Notes: generated by a model from the letters alone, not told the origin. DNA of 14,374 bases from an uncultured Prevotella sp. (GCA_947072805.1 CAMTJK010000059.1:1-14374); one strand, 5' to 3'. Positions 1-7,121 are shown, numbered from the stretch's first letter. A program made the numbers and translations.

Positions 1-198
1 ACTAAAACAAGTCGTTCAGAAACACCGTGTCAGAAAAGACTGAGTAGTTACGAGCACCTGCCGGCAATCCTCCATCAACCCCAAACCGTTCATCTGCTTA
101 CGAAGCCATTGACACAACTGCTTGTATAGGTCTGATGTCAGATTGGGATAATGTGTTTTAGCTTGCCCAAAGCCCTGCCGCATGTGGCGGAAAGGCAC

Positions 199-248
199 AA
201 AAAAGTGGAGTGCGCCGCAGCATCTGCAACTGCTTCGGCGCACTCCAC
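199..248 (-). terminator. Intrinsic terminator downstream of rpmE2
   Basis: Perfect 13-bp inverted repeat: arms 205-217 (GTGGAGTGCGCCG) and 236-248 (CGGCGCACTCCAC), with an 18-base loop in which CAG/CTG can pair further. Read on the minus strand, the stem is followed at once by six T residues (A run at 199-204). This is a textbook Rho-independent terminator, 28 bases past the rpmE2 stop codon. On the plus strand no T tract follows, so it appears to work in one direction only. Confidence 0.88.
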
Positions 249-276
249 AAACTCTTTCAGTAAGATTGGATGTATC

Positions 277-531
277 TTATTTCTTCGCAGCCTTACCGTA
301 GCGGCTCATGAACTTATCAACACGACCTGCCGTATCGACAAGCTTGCTCTTACCGGTATAGAACGGGTGTGAAGAGCTTGAGATTTCGACTTTTACCACC
401 GGGTAAGTTTCGCCTTCAAATTCTACCGTATCGTTTGCTTTGCAAGTAGAACGTGTAAGGAACATATCGCCGTTGGACATATCCTTGAATACGACGGGGC
501 GATAGTTTTCGGGATGAATACCTTTTTTCAT
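277..531 (-). CDS. rpmE2: 50S ribosomal protein L31, type B
   Basis: An 84-residue basic protein of the L31 family, a component of the large ribosomal subunit at the central protuberance and intersubunit bridge. It begins MKKGIHPENYRPVVF and carries the conserved SSSHPFYTGKSKLVDTAGRVDKF block near residues 51-73, which is diagnostic of the family. Only one cysteine (Cys30) is present, so the four-Cys zinc site of type A L31 is missing. This makes it the zinc-independent type B form. Length is normal for type B (about 80-90 residues). The ATG is preceded by an A/T-rich leader with no Shine-Dalgarno site, as is common in Bacteroidetes. It is monocistronic: its own promoter lies about 50-80 bases upstream and a strong terminator follows. 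In Proteobacteria type B L31 is often Zur-controlled; I see no clear Zur box here. Confidence 0.96.
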   Translation of the reverse strand: MKKGIHPENYRPVVFKDMSNGDMFLTRSTCKANDTVEFEGETYPVVKVEISSSSHPFYTGKSKLVDTAGRVDKFMSRYGKAAKK

Positions 532-579
532 TTTAGTTTAAAATAATATTGTTGTTATGATTCTTATACTTTTAGGGCG

Positions 580-611
580 CAAAGTTACCATTTTTTCCCT
601 AAACCGACAAA
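580..611 (-). promoter_or_regulatory. Bacteroidetes-type promoter of rpmE2
   Basis: On the minus strand, TTTG (608-611) is separated by exactly 20 bases from TAACTTTG (580-587). This fits the Bacteroidetes primary sigma consensus TTTG-N19..21-TAnnTTTG at -33/-7. The start of transcription would fall near 573-577, giving a 5' leader of roughly 45 bases before the ATG ending at 531. The pattern match and its position are seen directly; activity is inferred. Confidence 0.75.
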
Positions 612-692
612 TTTTGGCACTCATTTTTGTCCATTTCAGCCTTTTTACGACATATTTTTGGGCAAAAACCGGATGCAATTAGGGTTTAAGCC

Positions 693-1598
693 TTATTTTA
701 GTCCCCAAGAGGACGGCGAGACGAGGCTCTCTACGGCAGTCTCCACGTTGTCGGGAAGATTGCAGAAGAAGTCGATGCCGGTGAGTTCTTCCAGCTCGTC
801 GACAGACTTAGTATAGGGAATAAGATTGGTGGACTTATCTGCCTTGTGCTCTGCCCAGAAGGCAATGGCTTTATACTTGCCGTCTTTCTTGCAGAGTATT
901 GCCATGAAGAAGTACTTAGGTACGGGCAGCGTCATCGTCGAGTTGCTGTTGAGCTTGGTGGGCGACACAAGATTGGCGTCGTCGATGGTGCCTCCCTTGC
1001 ACACGAAGAGGGTGTCGCGGAACGACTCCACATTCCACTTCCTTACCTGCGTCTCCATGGTGAGCCACACTCCGGCGTTGAAATCGTAAATCTGAGGCTG
1101 AATATTGGTAAGATAATATGTCTGTCCGTTCATCTCCTTGCTGCACAGGCGGTCTGCCGAGGGACAGATGTGACCGCGGTTGAAGCCGCTTCCTATGTAG
1201 TCTTCCAGTTCGGAGCGGTATTCGGCAGGCAACTGTCTGTCGGGCTGGAACGGATCGCCGCCCCACTCCGTGTCCTTCCAGCTGTTTCTGTTCCAGTTGG
1301 TAGCGCTGTTGTCCCTGTGCATCTGGTAAGCGGTCCATCGCTGCGCCTTCTTGTTGCAGTCCCATTCTATCATCATGTTCACTCCATAGTCGGCAGTGCT
1401 GTATGTAAGCACCTTATACTGCTGTCCGTCGGCAAGGCGCGGCAGCTCGAGGCGTCCGTATATGGCATCGCTGACGGTTGTATTGGCGTTCACATTGGCG
1501 GATTCGGGCACATAGGCGGGTTCGTCATCATCGCCTCCGCAGGAAGCGAAGAGCAAGGGACAGGCTACTGCCGCCATGAGGATTGTTCTGAATTTCAT
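693..1598 (-). CDS. Surface lipoprotein, DNA/RNA non-specific endonuclease family
   Basis: A 301-residue protein of the beta-beta-alpha-metal DNA/RNA non-specific endonuclease family (Serratia nuclease/EndoG type), which cuts single- and double-stranded nucleic acid with Mg2+. The catalytic block is GFNRGHICPSADR, with the general-base His at 143 and Arg141. The metal-binding Asn is in LTNIQPQ (Asn165). The first motif residue, usually Asp (DRGH), is Asn140 here. Residues 1-20 form a lipoprotein signal (LLFASC, Cys20) followed by GGDDDE. An acidic run just after the lipid-bearing Cys resembles the Bacteroidetes surface-export signal, so cell-surface location is likely. I chose the ATG at 1598: an upstream TTG extension to 1664 would run through the predicted promoter and spoil the signal peptide. 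It lies just beyond the terminator of the TonB receptor operon, same strand, with its own promoter. Specificity for DNA or RNA cannot be told from sequence. Confidence 0.92.
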   Translation of the reverse strand: MKFRTILMAAVACPLLFASCGGDDDEPAYVPESANVNANTTVSDAIYGRLELPRLADGQQYKVLTYSTADYGVNMMIEWDCNKKAQRWTAYQMHRDNSATNWNRNSWKDTEWGGDPFQPDRQLPAEYRSELEDYIGSGFNRGHICPSADRLCSKEMNGQTYYLTNIQPQIYDFNAGVWLTMETQVRKWNVESFRDTLFVCKGGTIDDANLVSPTKLNSNSTMTLPVPKYFFMAILCKKDGKYKAIAFWAEHKADKSTNLIPYTKSVDELEELTGIDFFCNLPDNVETAVESLVSPSSWGLK

Positions 1599-1633
1599 AA
1601 TCTGGATATTGTCGTTTCTTGTTATAACGCAGG

Positions 1634-1665
1634 CAAAGATAGTCTTTTTCCATTTTATAAACAAA
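1634..1665 (-). promoter_or_regulatory. Bacteroidetes-type promoter of the nuclease lipoprotein
   Basis: On the minus strand TTTG (1662-1665) lies exactly 20 bases before TATCTTTG (1634-1641), a full match to the Bacteroidetes -33/-7 consensus with the same spacing as the rpmE2 promoter. Transcription would start about 1627-1631, some 30 bases ahead of the ATG at 1598. It shows that the nuclease gene can be expressed independently of the upstream receptor operon, and it argues against a translation start at 1664. Confidence 0.75.
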
Positions 1666-1721
1666 AAGATATACGAAAAAGGTGGTGTCGCAAGGCAAAT
1701 AATACATTATAAAGTCAAAAT

Positions 1722-1752
1722 GGTCATCAGACCTTGTCGCGATCTGATGACC
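1722..1752. terminator. Perfect 10-bp stem-loop, possible second or bidirectional terminator
   Basis: Inverted repeat GGTCATCAGA (1722-1731) / TCTGATGACC (1743-1752) with an 11-base loop. On the minus strand it is followed by ATTTTGACTTT, a weak T-rich tail; on the plus strand by TTTTGG. It stands just after the stronger terminator at 1761-1806 for leftward transcription, so it may be a back-up. It could instead be a processing or regulatory hairpin between the operon end and the nuclease promoter. Confidence 0.45.
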
Positions 1753-1760
1753 TTTTGGTT

Positions 1761-1806
1761 AAAAAAAGAGACCATGACGCCCAATATTCGGTACGTCACA
1801 GTCTCT
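1761..1806 (-). terminator. Intrinsic terminator of the TonB receptor operon
   Basis: Stem AGAGAC (1767-1772) / GTCTCT (1801-1806), continued after a 2x2 internal loop by TGACG (1775-1779) / CGTCA (1794-1798). On the minus strand the stem is followed directly by seven T residues (A run 1761-1767). It is placed about 60 bases past the stop codon of the last operon gene and fits a Rho-independent terminator well. A smaller 6-bp hairpin, GTGTTC/GAACAC (1835-1840, 1847-1852), lies between the stop codon and this element. Confidence 0.85.
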
Positions 1807-1863
1807 CGCTTCTTTATACAGACTGATATAAACTGTGTTCTATGAAGAACACGGCTTTAAAGT

Positions 1864-3417
1864 TTATTCTATTCCGCCATCGGTTGTAGTCAATGAGGCG
1901 TCGTCGATGAGTATATTCTGTGCAGTAGCATAGCTGCTCGTCTTCGGGCTCATCACCACGAGGCACAGCGTAGTGGAAGCCGTGAGAGTGAAGTCGTAAC
2001 TTACGAGCGTCCATTCTGTGTTAGTTATCGACTGATAGTCGCCATACACGTAGCTGCCCACAGCACCATCGGTTACAGGAACATATCCGGGACGGCACTG
2101 TGACGGGGCGTCAGTGGTGCTCTTTGCATAGAACGAGAACTTGTAAGAGCCGGGCTTCAGGGTGATTTCCTTGTAAGCAATGCGCTTGTTGGCCGTCTCC
2201 TCGCCTGCAACAGATACTGAATAACTGCCTCCGTGTGCATCGTTGCTCTGCGACAATGTGGCGCTTGAAGCTGTGGATGTGCTCTTCCAGTTGGTTGGCT
2301 GATCACCTTCCCATGCCTCGAAGTCGCCGTTTGCAAGAAGACTGCCAGTAATGTCAGCGCCACCTTCACCAGAGCCACCCTCTTCATTACCACCTTCTTC
2401 ACCTACTATTCCACCGTCGGAAGTCTGCAGAGAAGCATCGTCGATAAGAATATCCTGGGCTGTTGCATAGCTGCTTGTCTTCGGATTCATCACAACAAGA
2501 CATACTGTAGTCTGAGCGGTGAGAGTGAATGTGGTTTCAACAAGAGTCCATGATGTATTGTTGAGCGATGTATATTCGCCATACACGTAGCTGCCCACAG
2601 CGCCATCAGTTACAGGAACATATCCGGGACGGCACTGAGCCGGGTTTGCAGTGGTGCTCTTTGCATAGAACGAGAACTTGTAAGAACCGGGCTTCAGGGT
2701 GATTTCCTTGTAAGCAATGCGCTTGTTGGCCGTCTCCTCGCCTGCAACAGATACTGAATAACTGCCTCCGTGTGCATCGTTGCTCTGCGACAATGTGGCG
2801 CTTGAAGCTGTGGATGTGCTCTTCCAGTTGGTTGGCAGACCGCCATCCCATGCCTCGAAGTCGCCATTTGCAAGAAGATTGTCGCCGGTTATAGGCTGGT
2901 CGGTACCTCCGCCACTACCTTCACCGGTATTTCCGTTGATGGAGTAAACGTATGCCTTGTTCTGTTCTGTCTCGTATGTACCATTATATATGGTAACATT
3001 GCCGTAAATTACCACTTCGTCACCAACCTTTATCTCATCGGCAGCCTTGAACTTCTCGTTGTTAAGGCTGTAGCAGCGGTAAACATAAAACTCGTTGTTG
3101 GTTGTTCCGTCGTCGGAGATATAGAAGGTTGCATTGCCATAGCTGGTGTAATCTATTTCCTTGATTTGCGAAACCTTACCTTTTATATAAAGCTTCTGGT
3201 CGAGTGTTTCGCTGTTCTGGATATAATCTATCACCGCAGCCACGTTGAAGGGATTCTCCAACGTACCTTCGCCGGCAGGAGTTGTTACGCCGGCTCCACC
3301 GGATGCGCCGTTCTGACCGGGAATTCTGTATGGTTCGGGCACGTCCTCGCATGCTGTAAATGTAAATGCCGCCATGGCAAGGGCAAACACAGAATATAAA
3401 ATCTTCTTCGTTTTCAT
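1864..3417 (-). CDS. Surface lipoprotein with OB-fold-like domain and two tandem beta-sandwich modules
   Basis: A 517-residue lipoprotein. Residues 1-23 are a lipoprotein signal (FTFTAC, Cys23) followed by EDVPE, an acidic stretch compatible with surface export. A Gly-rich spacer leads to an OB-fold-like domain, about 50-168, beginning EGTLENPFNVAAVIDYI with LYIKGKVSQIKEI and VGDEVVIYGNVTIYNGTYE. This resembles the Bacteroidetes DUF6359/OB-fold lipoprotein family. Two copies of a module of about 160 residues follow (roughly 178-337 and 355-517). Each starts LLANGDFEAW, holds LKPGSYKFSFYAKS and ends ILIDDASL, like carbohydrate-binding or galactose-binding jelly-roll domains. The copies are joined by an acidic Gly-rich linker (near 335-355) and share a stretch identical at DNA level. 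It is last in the operon, 36 bases after the DUF5689 gene. No catalytic motif is visible, so a ligand-binding role is inferred; the ligand (glycan or nucleic acid) is unknown. Confidence 0.82.
   Translation of the reverse strand: MKTKKILYSVFALAMAAFTFTACEDVPEPYRIPGQNGASGGAGVTTPAGEGTLENPFNVAAVIDYIQNSETLDQKLYIKGKVSQIKEIDYTSYGNATFYISDDGTTNNEFYVYRCYSLNNEKFKAADEIKVGDEVVIYGNVTIYNGTYETEQNKAYVYSINGNTGEGSGGGTDQPITGDNLLANGDFEAWDGGLPTNWKSTSTASSATLSQSNDAHGGSYSVSVAGEETANKRIAYKEITLKPGSYKFSFYAKSTTANPAQCRPGYVPVTDGAVGSYVYGEYTSLNNTSWTLVETTFTLTAQTTVCLVVMNPKTSSYATAQDILIDDASLQTSDGGIVGEEGGNEEGGSGEGGADITGSLLANGDFEAWEGDQPTNWKSTSTASSATLSQSNDAHGGSYSVSVAGEETANKRIAYKEITLKPGSYKFSFYAKSTTDAPSQCRPGYVPVTDGAVGSYVYGDYQSITNTEWTLVSYDFTLTASTTLCLVVMSPKTSSYATAQNILIDDASLTTTDGGIE
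2150..2299. repeat. Perfect 150-bp direct repeat, copy in second module
   Basis: These 150 bases are identical by eye to 2687-2836, offset 537 bp (179 codons, in frame). They lie in a longer near-identical block, about 2041-2340, where I count about 14 mismatches over about 300 bp. The repeat encodes residues about 373-423 of the lipoprotein, in the second beta-sandwich module. Confidence 0.95.
2687..2836. repeat. Perfect 150-bp direct repeat, copy in first module
   Basis: Partner of 2150-2299, encoding residues about 194-244 in the first beta-sandwich module. The longer similar block spans about 2578-2877. Flanking module sequence towards the C-terminal end is clearly more diverged, so identity is concentrated in one segment. 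Confidence 0.95.
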
Positions 3418-3453
3418 ATCTTTTGGTTTTTAATATTTTACTTTTTTGTTGTT

Positions 3454-4374
3454 TCAGAATAACTCTTCTATATCGTTTTCGTCACGGATAATAATCTCCC
3501 ACGTGCTGTTATAACGCTTCAGTATGCCCGTCACGTTGAACTTGCCCTGGGGCAGCGTGCGTGCGGCAAAGTCGCAATAAGGGCTCGTATAGATAATTAC
3601 CGTCGAGGGAAGCTCGTTGAACTGCCACGACACTGAATTGCCTATATCTACAGGGTCGGCAAACATCGACTTCTCATCAAATGTAAGAGCTATCGACTTT
3701 CCGGCTGAAGAGTCATAATAAGAGCCTTCCTTTATAGATACGTTCTTGATTGTGACAAGCTTGCCGGCGTCTTCATCAAGATTCCAATCCACGGAGCCCG
3801 TAGCACCGTCGGCAACAAGGCGGGGCTCTATATCCTTGGTATTGCCAGTAATCTTGAAGTGCGACTGCCACAAGAAGCGGCTCATGCGGCTGAGCGAAGT
3901 ATTGCCCGTTGTGGGGTTGGTGTAAGGCACGCCCACCTCCGGCTGCATACGGTAGTTGCCCACGTACAGGTCTTTCAGCTCGACAAGTATCTCGGTTCCC
4001 ACAGGAAGAAAGCCGTAAATGCCGCCCTGCGCCACTGCAAAGATGATGGCATCGCCGTTTTCATCTTCAATGACTACCTCATTATATATATTGCCGCTCA
4101 CGTCGTTTGCCGTAACGTATCCCTTGAGCTGCATGCTCTCCGTAACCTGCTCGTAGGTGTCACTGCGCAGGAATCTCATCTTGTAAGCCTCTTTAAGCTC
4201 CTTGACGGTAACAAGATTGGTCTCACTGATATTATTGTTTCCATAGGGTGATTCTGTAATCAGCGGTTCCTGCCAGCCGTCATCGAATCCTATATCTTCG
4301 CCATCTACGCACGCAGTCATCATCAAGCAGCAGGCGGAAGCGAGCATCAGATGTTTTATTTTATTCATGTTCAT
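3454..4374 (-). CDS. DUF5689-type lipoprotein of the TonB receptor operon
   Basis: A 306-residue lipoprotein. The signal peptide ends MMTAC (Cys22), followed by VDGEDIGFDD, an acidic surface-export-like stretch. The body matches my recollection of the DUF5689 family of Bacteroidetes: VTVKELKEAY near the N terminus, LKGYVTANDVSGN, and EVVIEDENGDAIIFAV. A second strand-rich half contains GKLVTIKNVSIKEGSYYD and ends FNVTGILKRYNSTWEIIIRD. The repeated pattern (a 'KGYVTAND' strand, then a 'VGTEILVELKDLYVG' strand) suggests OB-like beta barrels. It starts 11 bases after the TonB receptor stop, so the two are surely co-transcribed. An ATG two codons downstream (MNMNK) is an equally possible start. 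The molecular function is unknown. Given its place and likely surface location, I infer an accessory ligand-binding partner of the receptor, taking the place that SusD holds in glycan loci. Confidence 0.82.
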   Translation of the reverse strand: MNMNKIKHLMLASACCLMMTACVDGEDIGFDDGWQEPLITESPYGNNNISETNLVTVKELKEAYKMRFLRSDTYEQVTESMQLKGYVTANDVSGNIYNEVVIEDENGDAIIFAVAQGGIYGFLPVGTEILVELKDLYVGNYRMQPEVGVPYTNPTTGNTSLSRMSRFLWQSHFKITGNTKDIEPRLVADGATGSVDWNLDEDAGKLVTIKNVSIKEGSYYDSSAGKSIALTFDEKSMFADPVDIGNSVSWQFNELPSTVIIYTSPYCDFAARTLPQGKFNVTGILKRYNSTWEIIIRDENDIEELF

Positions 4375-4385
4375 GGAATTATTGA

Positions 4386-6968
4386 TTAGAATTTATAAGC
4401 GATGTTGAGCAGTCCGTTGGTTCCGAAAGCATAATACTTCTTGGGATTGTTCGAGAACGAATAAACGCGCTGGTTGCTCATTTCGCCTGTTTGCTTGTTT
4501 GTAGTATAGTCACTGCGGCTCTGCTCGTAACCACCTGTCACAATCTTTATGTTGTTGAGAATGTTGGTTACGGAGAGATTGATAGAGAGAGAACCTTTCT
4601 TCAGATAGATGTTCTTGCCGATAGAGCCGTCGAGCATGAAGCCACCCTTGCCCTCAAGCTGGTCGGGCACGTATGTGTTAGTAACTACATTGCCGTTCTC
4701 ATCGACCATCTGCTCACCCCATCCCGGGTACTGACGCTGCAGAGTGGTAACATAACGGCGATTGGGAGCCCATGAGAGGTATATGCGGTCGTAATAATTA
4801 CCCGTCAGATCGATATACCATCCGTTGGAATGGTAGCTCAAACCTATGCTTCCGGCTGTAAGAGGAGTACCGCTCTCACGCATTCCGTCGCTCATCACTA
4901 CATCCTGATAAGAAATTCCCTCGGTGGAGTTCATGTAACGAACGTCGGCATTGTTCACATATTTTGCCTCGCTCATGCTTCCGATAAGCTTCAGGTCAAG
5001 GAACGAAGCCAACTTTATCTTCATTCCGAGTTCCACGCCGTAGTATTCCTTCTCTATTCCGGTCATTGACACGTAAGAGAAAGAGTTGATATCGTCGAAA
5101 TAGAAGCTCTGCCACTCGGTAGCGTCATTGATGCGGCTGTAATATCCGCTGAGATTGACGTGAAGATAAGGTGAAGTGAAGACATAGCTCAACTCGGAAC
5201 TGAATACCTTTTCGTTCTTCAGGTTATCAACAAAGTCGTTGTTCACCTCCGGCGAAACGAATGCCGTAGATGCCAGCGGCGCACGCCACTCGAAACCGGC
5301 TCCTGCCTTCACTGAATGACCGCCGCCGATATTCCATCCGATGCCGAGTTTGCCGCCACCATCAAGGAATTCGGCAGAACCGCTCTTGCCGTAAGAGTTG
5401 TTTGCAGCCAATCCGTTGCGCATTTTTCCGTCACGCTGCATCTGCTGTCCGCTCACCTTTCCGGCTACTTCCAGACGTATGCGGTTGTAATTGAGCGTAT
5501 AGCTCGTCCAGGCGGTTGCCTTGTTTACCAGCAGGTTGTAGTCGTAGCCGAAGCGATCGCCTTCCCTTACCACCGCGTTCGGGTTGTTAAGGTCGTACTG
5601 TACCTGGGGCGAGCTTAGCGTATAGGTACCTACTGCATACGTATTTATATTATGGTATGATGTAGCGCCGAGCATATCTTCCATAGTCTGGTAGTGCATA
5701 CCCTTGTTGGAGGCAAGCATGAAGCCGAGGTTCCATGTGCTGTTCTTGGTAAGCTGTGTGGCCAAAGAAGAAGATAAGGTAAGGTTAAGGTTGTCGTTGT
5801 GCTTTGCCTGAACGTAATACATGGCGTCCTGTCCCTGCTTGTTGGCCTGCGTATTTGCGTAATACAGGCGGTCCCAGTCAATCTGTCTGTTTGCCTCGCA
5901 CGCTGTCCAGTAGCCATAAGCATTGTTCCAGTCGTTCAGAGCCTGCGCCGAGTTGGCATAAGGAAGATTGTCATTGCCCCACACGTCATAATAGCTTGAC
6001 GGCATATTCTTCCAATAGTCAGGCTGCGGGTTGTCGCTGTTGTTGTAGTTGAGCTTTGTGCTCTTATACATCGAATACTTTCCGCTGAGCGATGTAGTGA
6101 GCTTCATTGCCTCATTTATCTTATAGTCCCATGTCAGCAAAGCCGATGGAGCGTAATCGTGTATGACGCGCGAGTTGCGTACCTTGCCGTTCTGATATCC
6201 CCAATAAGGGTTGTAGAAGTTGTTGTTGGCAAGCCAATAGGCTTCGTCGGTAGATGCACCTTGCGAAGCACGCTCTGTGGGATTTCCCCACGTAGTAAAT
6301 GAAATGCTGTGCTGGTCGTTCAACTTTTTCTCAACGCCGAAAAAGTAAGAAAGCGAATTATAGAATGTACCCTTTACATAACCTCGGTCAGCCCATCGGT
6401 AGCCTATGCTTCCTGCAACCGACCATCCGTTGTTGCTTACTCCCGTTCCGAACGAGTACATTGCTCTCACCGTATAGCTTCGGTTGGCTCCCGACAGGGT
6501 CAGACGGTTGCCGCTTGCCATATGGGAAGCACGGAAATCGTAGTTGTTGCTGCCGCCCATGCCTGTCATGGCAAAGCCCGAGTTTTCAAACGGCAGCGCG
6601 AAATCAACGTTTCGTGTCATCGGATTGATACCGCCAATCTGCGAATAGCGGAATTGTCCTGTCTCCATATCGTTCATGGGGGCGCCGTTGATGTACACGT
6701 CATTGAACTTTTGATTAAAAGCGCGATAGCGGAATCTCACCGGTGAGAAGAGATAACCCACCTCGCTTGCATACACATTGTTGCCGGAACTGATGATGGT
6801 CACGTTCTGATTCATGTCATCATCCTCGCCCAACTGTGCTTCAGTGAAAGTAAATGCCTGTTCTTCCTGTTCGGACGTCTTTACCCCTTGCTGCGACTCC
6901 GCATTTTGGGCAAAGACAACTGAACTGCAGCACATGGCAATCACTGCTAATTTCAGCTTTTTCTGCAT
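4386..6968 (-). CDS. TonB-dependent outer-membrane receptor
   Basis: An 860-residue outer-membrane beta-barrel importer that takes up a ligand using energy passed by TonB-ExbBD. Residues 1-20 are a cleavable signal peptide ending VVFAQ. The plug region shows NDVYINGAPMNDMETG and RYSQIGGINPMTRNVDF (about 90-125). A long run of alternating aromatic strands follows, and the chain ends in Phe (GLLNIAYKF), the usual outer-membrane insertion signature. It is shorter than typical SusC proteins (about 1000 residues). It lacks the N-terminal carboxypeptidase-regulatory-like domain, having instead a short acidic segment (residues about 25-55, with EQEEQAF and GEDDD) ahead of the plug. First gene of a leftward operon with the DUF5689 and OB-fold lipoproteins; no SusD gene is present. 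It is divergent from the secreted EEP enzyme. The substrate cannot be read from sequence; nucleic-acid fragments or phosphate esters are inferred from context. Confidence 0.9.
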   Translation of the reverse strand: MQKKLKLAVIAMCCSSVVFAQNAESQQGVKTSEQEEQAFTFTEAQLGEDDDMNQNVTIISSGNNVYASEVGYLFSPVRFRYRAFNQKFNDVYINGAPMNDMETGQFRYSQIGGINPMTRNVDFALPFENSGFAMTGMGGSNNYDFRASHMASGNRLTLSGANRSYTVRAMYSFGTGVSNNGWSVAGSIGYRWADRGYVKGTFYNSLSYFFGVEKKLNDQHSISFTTWGNPTERASQGASTDEAYWLANNNFYNPYWGYQNGKVRNSRVIHDYAPSALLTWDYKINEAMKLTTSLSGKYSMYKSTKLNYNNSDNPQPDYWKNMPSSYYDVWGNDNLPYANSAQALNDWNNAYGYWTACEANRQIDWDRLYYANTQANKQGQDAMYYVQAKHNDNLNLTLSSSLATQLTKNSTWNLGFMLASNKGMHYQTMEDMLGATSYHNINTYAVGTYTLSSPQVQYDLNNPNAVVREGDRFGYDYNLLVNKATAWTSYTLNYNRIRLEVAGKVSGQQMQRDGKMRNGLAANNSYGKSGSAEFLDGGGKLGIGWNIGGGHSVKAGAGFEWRAPLASTAFVSPEVNNDFVDNLKNEKVFSSELSYVFTSPYLHVNLSGYYSRINDATEWQSFYFDDINSFSYVSMTGIEKEYYGVELGMKIKLASFLDLKLIGSMSEAKYVNNADVRYMNSTEGISYQDVVMSDGMRESGTPLTAGSIGLSYHSNGWYIDLTGNYYDRIYLSWAPNRRYVTTLQRQYPGWGEQMVDENGNVVTNTYVPDQLEGKGGFMLDGSIGKNIYLKKGSLSINLSVTNILNNIKIVTGGYEQSRSDYTTNKQTGEMSNQRVYSFSNNPKKYYAFGTNGLLNIAYKF

Positions 6969-6999
6969 AATTGATTTTTGTTAAATTGGATTATGTGGA

Positions 7000-7007
7000 C
7001 AAAGTAA
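7000..7007 (-). promoter_or_regulatory. Possible -7 element of the TonB receptor operon
   Basis: The minus strand reads TTACTTTG, one mismatch from TAnnTTTG, about 32 bases ahead of the receptor ATG, similar to the spacing seen for the two well-matched promoters here. No TTTG lies at the expected 19-21 bases upstream, so the match is weak. An activator-dependent promoter would be one explanation. Confidence 0.3.
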
Positions 7008-7031
7008 CGAAATTAAAGTGACAAACAGAAG

Positions 7032-7067
7032 AAAAAGCTATAAAAATTTAATTAAACTTAGCTTTTT
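7032..7067. promoter_or_regulatory. Inverted repeat in the divergent promoter region, candidate operator
   Basis: Perfect 9-bp arms AAAAAGCTA (7032-7040) and TAGCTTTTT (7059-7067) flank an 18-base A/T centre that itself holds the 10-bp palindrome TTTAATTAAA (7047-7056). It lies between the divergent receptor operon and the EEP gene, upstream of both candidate -7 elements. A shared regulator-binding site is possible. A/T-rich DNA yields such dyads by chance more often, so this is tentative. Confidence 0.4.
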
Positions 7068-7090
7068 ATCATTTTAAATCGCGATATTTG
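7058..7090 (+). promoter_or_regulatory. Weak candidate promoter of the EEP gene
   Basis: GATATTTG (7083-7090) differs by one base from TAnnTTTG and is 31 bases before the ATG at 7122. TTAG (7058-7061), one mismatch from TTTG, lies 21 bases upstream. Spacing is right but each box has a mismatch. The -33 box would overlap the right arm of the inverted repeat at 7059-7067, so a bound protein could block or aid transcription. Confidence 0.35.
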
Positions 7091-7121
7091 CAACATTAAA
7101 TGTAATTCAATAGAAACACCA

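Noticed and set aside
16..243. Minus-strand 75-codon ORF at the left edge
   Set aside because: It starts at GTG inside the rpmE2 terminator stem, has an unnatural Cys/Arg-rich N terminus and matches no family I know.
661..692. Interrupted hairpin just after the nuclease stop codon
   Set aside because: The stem is 3+5 bp with an internal loop, and the minus strand continues CAAAAATATG rather than a T tract, so it is not called as a terminator.
1599..1664. Upstream TTG start extending the nuclease by 22 residues
   Set aside because: The extension crosses a full-match promoter (1634-1665) and puts charged residues ahead of a well-formed lipoprotein signal starting at the 1598 ATG.
846..1712. 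288-codon plus-strand ORF opposite the nuclease gene
   Set aside because: It is antisense to a gene with clear catalytic motifs and has no recognisable domain; its length follows from the codon use of the real gene.
2041..2877. Insertion sequence or CRISPR explanation for the internal repeat
   Set aside because: There are only two direct copies, in frame within one coding region, with no terminal inverted repeats, transposase or regular spacers.
1864..4374. SusD-like identity for either lipoprotein of the receptor operon
   Set aside because: Neither has the length (about 500-600 residues of helical TPR-like sequence) or motifs of SusD; both are beta-rich, with OB-like or jelly-roll features.
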